From JAKJEP01 sp964580995 (GTDB taxonomy: Bacteria; Planctomycetota; Phycisphaerae; Sedimentisphaerales; SM23-30): DNA of 64,000 nucleotides. The stretch spans positions 1 through 64,000 of the forward strand of contig CAZOMV010000013.1 of the NCBI GenBank assembly GCA_964580995.1, in the 5' to 3' direction. Both the position numbers and the translations under genes were made by a program. This document shows, piece by piece, positions 55,367-62,865 of the stretch. The first letter of the stretch is position 1; each line of letters begins with the position of its first letter. Below the pieces are notes generated by a model. That model ran no database searches. It was not told where the DNA came from and was given only the letters and a program-made list of their open reading frames with translations.

Positions 55367-56587
55367 ATGAATGAATATACGAGAACAATCATTAACCGAT
55401 TATTAAAATGGGAAACATTTTGGTTTTTGTCGATTATATGCTCTGCGATGATTGACCAACTTACTACTTTCACCAAGGAAAATAGTTTTGTAAGCGCGGG
55501 GCTATTGTATCGTGCATTCATTGGTATGATATATGTATTTTTCATCATTAGGCATATTAAGGCTACAATACCTGATAAACAATACCAGGTTTTCACTATG
55601 GTAACTATCTTTATGGGCTTAATTGTTTTTTTATCCGCTTTAAGAAGCCAATCTATTATTGATGGGTTGCTATATTTTGCAAAAATAGCATGGTGGCTGA
55701 TTATGCTAAATGCAACGATTCTATTTATAAGAATAAATACCGCAAGGATAAATTTGTTGGTAAATGCTTTGTTTTTTTCTGCTATTATAATATTAATATC
55801 CTTAGCAACATCATATTTCATAATAGGTAACTATCGTAGTAGTCCAAGTGATTACCAGCAAGTTGAGGCGGTTTATGGCTTATTTTATTCAGGAAAAGGA
55901 GTGGCTGAGAGTCTTACTATTCTTCTACCATTTATATGGATTAAAACGACAGGACTAATAAAATATATTCTTTCGTTTTTTTTAATCTTAGTGGTCATTC
56001 TGACTTTTAGTAGAACAGCTCTACTGTCCGGGATATGCGCTCTTGCTCTCCTTTCACTTTTTACTGGTTATCGATCATCATTTAAAATAAAGGTATTATA
56101 TTTTTTAAAAATTAGTTCTTTATTTGTAATATTCATATATTTTATAATTCTTATTGTCGGTCAAGACAGAATATTACAGCGTTGGCAAAGAGATCAACTT
56201 GAAAGCGGTTCCGGAAGAAACATTTTCTGGTCTATTGCACTTAAATCATGGATAGATGCTGATATTATAAATCAAATTTTTGGGTATGGAATGAATGGTT
56301 CTATGGATATTATTGAAAAAAACTATGGCCCCCGAATATGGTGCCATAATGATTGTCTTGAATTATTAATAAATTCTGGATTGACAGGACTGTTTATATA
56401 TATAATTTTTATTATTATACTTATGAAATTCCTTTTCTCATCGCATAACAAAGGGGCAAGTTATTCATTAATTGTATCTTATCTAATATGCTCATTTTTA
56501 AGCGGGACTATTTACCAATTGGATTTTATGACATATTTTTGTACCGGTTTTTCATGCCTAGCCGTTAAATCTAAACAGTATTTATAA
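55367..56587 (+). CDS. O-antigen polymerase-like membrane protein (Wzy)
   Basis: 406 residues with about ten membrane helices, very AT-rich. LTFSRTALLSGICALALLSL and a large periplasmic loop with GYGMNGSMDIIEKNYGPRIW and CHNDCLELLINSGLTGLFIY match the Wzy_C (ligase/polymerase) fold (SRxxL and H-N-x-x-L-x-x-x-x-x-G). Together with the flippase it indicates a Wzx/Wzy-dependent pathway. It is a second such protein besides the one at 36043, so one is probably the polymerase and the other a ligase or chain-transfer protein. Confidence 0.85.
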   Translation: MNEYTRTIINRLLKWETFWFLSIICSAMIDQLTTFTKENSFVSAGLLYRAFIGMIYVFFIIRHIKATIPDKQYQVFTMVTIFMGLIVFLSALRSQSIIDGLLYFAKIAWWLIMLNATILFIRINTARINLLVNALFFSAIIILISLATSYFIIGNYRSSPSDYQQVEAVYGLFYSGKGVAESLTILLPFIWIKTTGLIKYILSFFLILVVILTFSRTALLSGICALALLSLFTGYRSSFKIKVLYFLKISSLFVIFIYFIILIVGQDRILQRWQRDQLESGSGRNIFWSIALKSWIDADIINQIFGYGMNGSMDIIEKNYGPRIWCHNDCLELLINSGLTGLFIYIIFIIILMKFLFSSHNKGASYSLIVSYLICSFLSGTIYQLDFMTYFCTGFSCLAVKSKQYL

Positions 56588-56592
56588 TTCAT

Positions 56593-57765
56593 ATGTTTTT
56601 GATTATAGAATGTTGTAACTACGTTGATTTCCCTGCAGGAGGTCAATTGACGCTCGTCAGACAGTTAATGAAGGCTTGCAGAAATAATATAGCTCTTGTT
56701 GGTATCACGACAGATAACACTTGTATTGGTAAATGGGGGAAAAAGGAGATCGATGGATTTAAGTATGATTATTTTTCCTTTGCTCATAAGGAAATTATTA
56801 ATAACAAACCTCTAGTACCAGCTAGATTTACTGGGTATATTGCGGTAAAAAGATTTAAACACCAAATTTTGTCTAAAAGTATCACAAATGCTTTTATCCA
56901 AGCCCCAGAAATATTAATGGCTGTATACGATTGGGGCTGGAATAGTACATGTTTTCGTTTCCCTGGGATAGAAAATCCATTAACCATATCGAGATATCCA
57001 TGGGCAAAGTTCCTGGCCGGGGCATTTGATCAATGGTTTTTACCGAAAGTAGCAAGGGCAGATGTAGTTTTGGCGGCAGCGGATCAGAGAGCCATAACTG
57101 AATTAGGAAAAAGAAATAGTGGGTGTCTGTTACAAAAGAAGATCCTGCAGTTTCCTACAAGGGTCGATACTGACACCTATTATCCGGGTGATAAGAAAGC
57201 ACATCGAAAAAAGTTGGATATACCACAGGATAGAATAATCATAGTTACAACTGGACGATTGCATTGGGCCAAAGGATGGAAACTGCTGCTAGACTCATTT
57301 AGGCAATATATGCAGAGTAACGCTAATTCCGTGTTATATTTTGTGGGTGATGGAGAAGATCGCCCAAAAATAGAAAAAGCAATTAAAACAATGAATTTAA
57401 GTAAGAAGGTATTTTTGGTTGGTCGAATACCCCAAGACTTAGTAGCGGATTATCTCCGGGCGTCAGATTTATTTATGTTAGCTTCAGAAAAAGAAGGATG
57501 GTGTACTTCCTTAGTGGAGGCTTTGGCAACAGGTATGCCAATTGTTTCAACGAATGTCAGTAGCGCGGATACAATTATAAAAGATGGTATTAATGGGTAT
57601 ATTGTTAGATCACGGGATCCAGAAGAAGTTTCAATCGCTATGATCAAAGCTTTACAACTAAACAGTAGTTGTATTAAACAATATTCCGCAATTGAAACAG
57701 AAAAATATGCCGTTAAAAATCTTGCTGCAGATTTAATGAAAGTTTGGCCTGCAATCATTCTATGA
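56593..57765 (+). CDS. GT4-family glycosyltransferase
   Basis: 390 residues. The N-terminus FLIIECCNYVDFPAGGQLTL carries the acceptor-side glycine loop. The C-terminal domain shows the retaining GT4 pattern: TTGRLHWAKGWKLLLDSFRQ, LYFVGDGEDRPKIEKAIK, VFLVGRIPQDLVADYLRASD, FMLASEKEGWCTSLVEALAT and GMPIVSTNVSSADTIIKDGI (E-x7-E motif). Its stop overlaps the next start. Confidence 0.9.
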   Translation: MFLIIECCNYVDFPAGGQLTLVRQLMKACRNNIALVGITTDNTCIGKWGKKEIDGFKYDYFSFAHKEIINNKPLVPARFTGYIAVKRFKHQILSKSITNAFIQAPEILMAVYDWGWNSTCFRFPGIENPLTISRYPWAKFLAGAFDQWFLPKVARADVVLAAADQRAITELGKRNSGCLLQKKILQFPTRVDTDTYYPGDKKAHRKKLDIPQDRIIIVTTGRLHWAKGWKLLLDSFRQYMQSNANSVLYFVGDGEDRPKIEKAIKTMNLSKKVFLVGRIPQDLVADYLRASDLFMLASEKEGWCTSLVEALATGMPIVSTNVSSADTIIKDGINGYIVRSRDPEEVSIAMIKALQLNSSCIKQYSAIETEKYAVKNLAADLMKVWPAIIL

Positions 57766-58370
57766 TGAATAAATACGATACAAATATTAGGCCGGGGCGT
57801 GGTAAGTTCATGTGTGTAATAAGGGAATTGGCAAATAGTATTCGCACCTTCATAATAGTAAAATTCAAATATCAATGGATTAAATGTAATGGAATGGTTC
57901 GTATCCCCTGGTCCGTGCAGATGTGGTCACCTCATAGGCATATTGTGTTAGGCGATCGGGTGCAATTTGGAACGGATTGCATTGTGTATTGTGATGCGGA
58001 ATTTGGTAATGATATTCTCGTTGCTATGAATGTATCCATTGTTGGGCGGGATGACCATCGATATGATATTGTAGGAAAAACCATCTGGGATTCGCCACGT
58101 GGGGATAATGGTAGGGTGGTAGTCGAGGATGATGTCTGGATTGGCCATGCCGCGATTGTTCTTTCCGGTGTTACGATTGGCAGAGGATCCATTGTAGCCG
58201 CCGGGGCTGTCGTTAGTCAGGATGTGCCGCGGTATTCTATTGTGGGCGGCGTGCCTGCTAAAGTTATTGCCAAGCGATTCAATAATGATCAAATTAAAAA
58301 ACATGAAGCATTGATTGGATATGATACGAAAACAATTCTTGACGACGAAGAGAATAAAAGCCCTGCATAA
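57762..58370 (+). CDS. Hexapeptide-repeat acetyltransferase (WbbJ/maltose-acetyltransferase-like)
   Basis: 202 residues from ATG 57762, which overlaps the preceding TGA (ATGA). A left-handed beta-helix: HIVLGDRVQFGTDCIVYCDA, ILVAMNVSIVGRDDHRYD, VVVEDDVWIGHAAIVLSGVT, IGRGSIVAAGAVVSQDVPRY, GGVPAKVIAKRF. The His in WIGHAA and the loop around RDDHRYD fit the acetyl-CoA-dependent O-acetyltransferase family. Likely decorates the polymer. Confidence 0.88.
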   Translation: MMNKYDTNIRPGRGKFMCVIRELANSIRTFIIVKFKYQWIKCNGMVRIPWSVQMWSPHRHIVLGDRVQFGTDCIVYCDAEFGNDILVAMNVSIVGRDDHRYDIVGKTIWDSPRGDNGRVVVEDDVWIGHAAIVLSGVTIGRGSIVAAGAVVSQDVPRYSIVGGVPAKVIAKRFNNDQIKKHEALIGYDTKTILDDEENKSPA

Positions 58371-58468
58371 TTATTTATCAGAAAAATACTACGAACGTCG
58401 ATGGCGATGTACAAGAAAGCAATGAAATTGGGACCAGGCGGATCGAAACGATAAGAGAGGAAAGGACT

Positions 58469-59404
58469 TTGATTACTATGGTGGAAGTATTGCAGCAAAA
58501 TAAACGTGATATCCTGCAGGTTAAGTTTGATCTGGTGGCCTATAATGCGGCGCTGGAAACGATTGACCAATGGAAGCAGACAGGTCAGCGGCAATATGTA
58601 ACAATTACTAATCCGCACAGTGTTTTGTTGTGTCATCGAGATCGGCAGATGGGGCAGGCGACCCGGCAGGCCGGGATGATACTGCCGGACGGGACGGGGA
58701 TTATTCTGGCGGCCCGGCTGCTGGGTTATTCACATAACGGGCGGGCGACCGGACCGATGCTGATGCTGAAACTTTGTGACTGGGGTCGGCAGAAAGGGTA
58801 TCGACATTTCTTCTATGGCGGATCCGAAGGTGTAGCGGGAAAACTGGCGGAGAAGTTGGGTCGCGATTACCCCGGCCTGCAGGTGGCGGGGATCTATTGC
58901 CCGCCGTTCCGTCAACTATCGGAAACGGAAAATCAGGCGATTATCGATGAGATCAATACCACCAGGCCGGATATTGTCTGGGTTGGCCTGGGAGCACCCA
59001 AGCAAGAAAAATGGATGGCGGAGCATGTCGGGAAAATCACCGCTTCGGCCATGATCGGGGTGGGGGCAGCTTTTGACTTTCATTCCGGGAATGTCAAGTG
59101 GGCACCGGCCTGGATTCGCAAAATCGGCATGGAATGGGCCTATCGACTGGTATTGGAACCGAAACGAATGTGGCGGCGAAACCTTGACAGCCCGATCTTC
59201 CTGACCAAAGTCATCGGCCAGCGAGTCAAGAGAGTATTCCATAGCAAACCGACAGAGCCGCAAAATCAGCCTCTCTCTGAGTCGGTAGCCCCACAGCCTC
59301 TACCCCTTGCCGCGCGAAAAATTACCTCTGCGGCGGAACTTCAGCAGCTGGCACTTTCTGAGCATCAAGACAAAATAAAAGAAAATGCAGAATGGAGAAT
59401 TTAG
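58469..59404 (+). CDS. WecG/TagA/CpsF-type glycosyltransferase (GT26)
   Basis: 311 residues; TTG 58469 follows GAGAGG, and ATG 58478 is an alternative. TITNPHSVLLCHRDRQMGQA, GMILPDGTGIILAARLLGYS, HFFYGGSEGVAGKLAEKLG, PDIVWVGLGAPKQEKWMAEH and MIGVGAAFDFHSGNVKWAPA are the complete GT26 signature. Normal length is about 245; the last 60 residues (PTEPQNQPLSESVAPQPLPL, then a basic tail) look like an unstructured addition. Usually adds the second sugar (for example ManNAc) onto the WecA/TagO product. Codon use returns to GC-rich here, unlike the preceding cassette. Confidence 0.88.
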   Translation: MITMVEVLQQNKRDILQVKFDLVAYNAALETIDQWKQTGQRQYVTITNPHSVLLCHRDRQMGQATRQAGMILPDGTGIILAARLLGYSHNGRATGPMLMLKLCDWGRQKGYRHFFYGGSEGVAGKLAEKLGRDYPGLQVAGIYCPPFRQLSETENQAIIDEINTTRPDIVWVGLGAPKQEKWMAEHVGKITASAMIGVGAAFDFHSGNVKWAPAWIRKIGMEWAYRLVLEPKRMWRRNLDSPIFLTKVIGQRVKRVFHSKPTEPQNQPLSESVAPQPLPLAARKITSAAELQQLALSEHQDKIKENAEWRI

Positions 59405-59555
59405 AATGCAGATTTCAGATGGCAGATTTTTAATTTCTGATTTCTGATGACTATTTTCTTCCTGACTACTGATAACTGATAACCAATAACTAAATTTAAA
59501 CTGATAACTTATTTCTACATTCTCAATTCCCTATTCTCAATTCTAAATTCGGAGT
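59405..59555. repeat. TCTGA/ATAACTGA-type intergenic repeat tract
   Basis: Irregular repeats such as AATTTCTGATTTCTGATGAC and TACTGATAACTGATAACCAA fill the gap between the GT26 gene and gmd. Confidence 0.55.
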
Positions 59556-59559
59556 TCCT

Positions 59560-60672
59560 ATGCCCCCAAAAGCCCTCATTAGTGGAATCACCGGTCAGGA
59601 CGGCAGCTATCTGGCGGAGCTGCTGCTGGCCAAAGGTTACGAAGTGCATGGCCTGATTCGCCGGAGCAGCTCGTTCAATACCCAGCGGATCGATCATCTG
59701 TACCAGGACCCGCATGTGACTGATGTCCGGCTGTTCCTGCATTACGCTGACCTGACGGATGCAACCAATCTCTCGCGGCTGATCGCGGAGATACGGCCGG
59801 ATGAGATTTATAATCTGGCGGCCCAGAGTCATGTGAAGGTATCGTTTGAGCTGCCGGACTATACCGGTAATGTGGACGGGCTGGGGACCCTGCGGCTGCT
59901 GGAGGCGGTACGGGCCTGCGGGCTGGAAAAGAGCTGCCGGATCTATCAGGCGTCCACCTCGGAACTGTATGGCAAGGTACAGGAGGTTCCGCAGAAGGAA
60001 ACCACCCCGTTCTATCCGCGCAGCCCGTACGCCGCTGCCAAGATCTATGGGTTCTGGATTACGGTGAACTATCGCGAGAGTTACGGCATGTACGCCTGCA
60101 ATGGCATCCTGTTCAACCACGAATCGCCCCGGCGTGGGGAAACCTTCGTCACCCGCAAGACCACCCGCGGGGTGGCGCGGATCGCCACCGGTCAGCAGAA
60201 GCAGTTGTATATGGGCAATATCAACTCGCTGCGTGACTGGGGCCATGCACGAGACTATGTCCAGGCGATGTGGCTCATGCTCCAGCAGGATCAGCCGGAG
60301 GATTTTGTCATCGCCAGCGGCGAGCAGCATTCGGTGCGGGAGTTTATTGAGATGGCCTTCCGGGAGGTTGGGATCGAGATCGAATGGCGGGGCCAGGGGA
60401 TCGATGAGATTGGTGTGGCCAAAGGGCAGGTCTGTTCCGGCCGCGACCCGAACGATAAGGTGGTGGTCATGATCGATCCCCGCTACTTCCGTCCGGCAGA
60501 GGTGGATACTCTGCTGGGTGACCCGACCAAGGCCAAGACCAGGTTGGGCTGGCAACCGGAAGTGACCTTCCCAGAGCTGGTCAAGGAGATGGTCGCCGCC
60601 GATCTGGCCAGCGCCCGCCATGAACTGCTATCCAAACATCTTGGCTATCAAATGCCGGAGCACAATGAATGA
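59560..60672 (+). CDS. gmd: GDP-mannose 4,6-dehydratase
   Basis: 370 residues, the family length. The NAD(P) site GITGQDGSYLAELLLAKGYE, the NLAAQSHVKVSFELPDYTGN block, the catalytic Ser/Thr-Glu region STSELYGKVQEVP and YPRSPYAAAKIYGFW (YxxxK) are all present, as is the long insertion LFNHESPRRGETFVTRK typical of Gmd. Converts GDP-mannose to GDP-4-keto-6-deoxymannose. Followed 165 bases later by GDP-fucose synthase, so GDP-L-fucose is expected. GC-rich. Confidence 0.95.
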   Translation: MPPKALISGITGQDGSYLAELLLAKGYEVHGLIRRSSSFNTQRIDHLYQDPHVTDVRLFLHYADLTDATNLSRLIAEIRPDEIYNLAAQSHVKVSFELPDYTGNVDGLGTLRLLEAVRACGLEKSCRIYQASTSELYGKVQEVPQKETTPFYPRSPYAAAKIYGFWITVNYRESYGMYACNGILFNHESPRRGETFVTRKTTRGVARIATGQQKQLYMGNINSLRDWGHARDYVQAMWLMLQQDQPEDFVIASGEQHSVREFIEMAFREVGIEIEWRGQGIDEIGVAKGQVCSGRDPNDKVVVMIDPRYFRPAEVDTLLGDPTKAKTRLGWQPEVTFPELVKEMVAADLASARHELLSKHLGYQMPEHNE

Positions 60673-60674
60673 AA

Positions 60675-60745
60675 GTAGTTGTTAGTTATCAGTAATCAGT
60701 TATCAGTTGCTAGTTGTTTGTTATCAGTAATCAGTTGCTAGTTGT
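60675..60745. repeat. ATCAGTAATCAGTTATCAGT repeat tract
   Basis: Repeats of GTTATCAGT/AATCAGTTGCTAGTTG between gmd and the fucose synthase gene, another version of the short-repeat tracts of this locus. Confidence 0.6.
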
Positions 60746-60837
60746 TAAAACTATCCACTCCTGCTATAAACCTTAGCTAAATACGTAAACTTTAAACTGA
60801 AAAAATGCAAGATTACACAAAATAGATACTTGAAACT

Positions 60838-61809
60838 ATGAACAAAAATTCAAAAATATACGTTGCCGGCCATACCGGACTGGTCGGCTCGGCGATCACG
60901 CGTAAACTCCGGTCCCTGGGATATAGCAATATTTTGACCGCCGATTATCCCGGTCTAGACCTGATGCAGCAGCAGCAGACACTCGAGTTTTTCCAGAAAG
61001 AACAACCTGAGTTTGTGTTTCAGGCGGCCGCCAAGGTCGGCGGGATCGTTGCCAATAATACCTATCCGGCCCAGTTCTACTATGAAAATGTGATGATCCA
61101 GAATCATATCATCCACAGTTCCTATCTGACCGGGGTTCAGAGGCTGCTGTTTCTGGGATCCTCCTGCATCTATCCCAAGCTGGCCCCGCAGCCGATGAAG
61201 GAAGAGCACCTGTTAACCGGCCCGCTGGAGCCGACCAACCGGTCCTACGCGCTGGCCAAGATCGGTGGGATCGAACAATGCTGGTCATACAATCGTCAAT
61301 ACGGTACCCGCTTCATTGCGGCGATGCCGACCAACTTGTACGGGCCGGGTGACAACTACGACCTGCAGAACTCTCATGTCCTGCCTGCCATGATTCGCAA
61401 GATGCACCAGGCCAAAGCAGGCCATAACGACAGTGTCACCCTCTGGGGAACCGGCAGCCCGTTCCGGGAATTTTTGTTCAATGAAGATCTGGCCGATGCC
61501 TGTGTCTTTCTGCTGAATCTGGAGGCGGCATCGTATGACAGGATTATTACTGCTGCCGACCAGCCGCCCCTGGTCAATATTGGCTCTGGCTCGGATATGA
61601 CCATCAAAGAACTGGCCGAAACAGTCGCCAAGGTGGTAGGGTTTGCCGGTGAGATTGTCTGGGATAGCAGTAAACCCGACGGTACACCGCGTAAACTGCT
61701 GGACAGTTCCCGGATCTTTGCCTTGGGCTGGCAGCCGAAAGTTTCGCTCACCGAAGGGATTCGACGGGCCTACGATGATTTTTTGAGCCGCTATAGTGGC
61801 CAATCGTAA
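60838..61809 (+). CDS. fcl: GDP-L-fucose synthase
   Basis: 323 residues. GHTGLVGSAITRKLRSLGYS is the NADP-binding start, FQAAAKVGGIVANNTYPAQF the substrate-binding stretch, FLGSSCIYPKLAPQPMKEEH and YALAKIGGIEQCWSYNRQYG (YxxxK) the catalytic core, and MPTNLYGPGDNYDLQNSHVL the nucleotide-sugar site. Epimerises and reduces the Gmd product to GDP-L-fucose. Gene order gmd-fcl is classical. Confidence 0.95.
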   Translation: MNKNSKIYVAGHTGLVGSAITRKLRSLGYSNILTADYPGLDLMQQQQTLEFFQKEQPEFVFQAAAKVGGIVANNTYPAQFYYENVMIQNHIIHSSYLTGVQRLLFLGSSCIYPKLAPQPMKEEHLLTGPLEPTNRSYALAKIGGIEQCWSYNRQYGTRFIAAMPTNLYGPGDNYDLQNSHVLPAMIRKMHQAKAGHNDSVTLWGTGSPFREFLFNEDLADACVFLLNLEAASYDRIITAADQPPLVNIGSGSDMTIKELAETVAKVVGFAGEIVWDSSKPDGTPRKLLDSSRIFALGWQPKVSLTEGIRRAYDDFLSRYSGQS

Positions 61810-61837
61810 AGAAAGAGAATCCGGTTACAAAGCAGCA

Positions 61838-62239
61838 ATGAAAACCAAAATCCCATCTGAAGTGAATCTCAAAAGAGTACTAACCGCCGCTTTCTTTACT
61901 CTGGCGGTGCTGGTGGCAACCCACATTCCGCAGGCAGTGATAGATGAAAAGCTGCCCTGCCTGCTGGGCTGGGACAAGCTGCTGCATGTCGGGGCCTATG
62001 GGCTGATTGCCGCACTGGCGCTGGCCGCGGTTGCGGTTCGGGGCAAGGTGAATTTTAAAAGCTGGCTGCTGGTTTTGGCGGTAGTGTTGACAATCGGGGC
62101 GCTGGATGAATGTACCCAGCCGCTGGTGGGGCGCACGGCCAGTATCATGGACTGGCTGGCAGACCTGGGTGGGGTCTTATTGGCGCTGGTTCTAGTGGGA
62201 CAAGTGGTTCGCTACCGGACGAAATGGAGCCCGGTATAA
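61838..62239 (+). CDS. VanZ-like membrane protein
   Basis: 133 residues from ATG 61838 (GTG 61796 possible, overlapping the fcl stop). Four membrane helices with WDKLLHVGAYGLIAALALAA and ALDECTQPLVGRTASIMDWL, the charged VanZ signature (DK-x-x-H, DE-x-x-Q-x-x-x-x-R-x-x-x-x-x-DW). Such proteins commonly close planctomycete and proteobacterial exopolysaccharide loci; function uncertain. Confidence 0.85.
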   Translation: MKTKIPSEVNLKRVLTAAFFTLAVLVATHIPQAVIDEKLPCLLGWDKLLHVGAYGLIAALALAAVAVRGKVNFKSWLLVLAVVLTIGALDECTQPLVGRTASIMDWLADLGGVLLALVLVGQVVRYRTKWSPV

Positions 62240-62368
62240 CGAGCGGATCGATCGTTATTGCGTGATCCAGTCAAAACGAAGGTGGGAAAAAATACTACGG
62301 CATGCCAGATTACCTGCTGTGTGAGTGGGAGTTGAATATCATAAAGTCGTTCCTGTACGGGGTGATTT

Positions 62369-62785
62369 ATGAGAAGAATAACGGTTTTGATCATGCTATG
62401 TGGATTGATAGGGAATGGCAGGGTAGCCGCTGACGATTCAACTTGGAAGTTAAATGAGATACCCCCATCGGATTCGGTGGCCATCGACGGGGAGAATGAA
62501 TATACACATCCGGCTGTAGAGGAATATGGTAGTATCAAGCTACCGATGGAATACCTGAAACCAATGGAACTGCCCCCTTCGGATGGACTGGTCTTGCCTG
62601 ACGGTGTATATCCATCTGAGAAAAATCAGAATCAGTCTGTCAATTGGTTTGGATCGCCCTTATTAATTCTGGCCGGTATGCTGGTTGTCGGCGGCATATT
62701 GGTCCTATTGAGAAACAAAATCGAGCCGTGTAAAAAACTGGGCATCCGGGACAACGAAGAAGCGAATGAGAGAAATATTTTTTGA
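62369..62785 (+). CDS. Small secreted protein with C-terminal membrane anchor
   Basis: 138 residues from ATG 62369. A signal peptide (RRITVLIMLCGLIGNGRVA) is followed by an acidic/Pro-rich region with two echoing IPPSDSVAIDGE/LPPSDGLVLPDG stretches, a C-terminal helix WFGSPLLILAGMLVVGGILV and a basic tail RNKIEP. This layout resembles sorted or anchored surface proteins, but no PEP-CTERM motif is present. Function unknown. Confidence 0.6.
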   Translation: MRRITVLIMLCGLIGNGRVAADDSTWKLNEIPPSDSVAIDGENEYTHPAVEEYGSIKLPMEYLKPMELPPSDGLVLPDGVYPSEKNQNQSVNWFGSPLLILAGMLVVGGILVLLRNKIEPCKKLGIRDNEEANERNIF

Positions 62786-62865
62786 CAAAGATTTGAAACT
62801 CACGATAGAAGGGCGGTGGGAGTATAAAGATCGGTAAAGAATTAGGGCAGGCCTGTGAAATCATC

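Noticed and set aside
59515..60621. 368-codon minus-strand frame opposite gmd
   Set aside because: gmd is unambiguous; the antisense frame is a GC-rich shadow that continues into repeat DNA.
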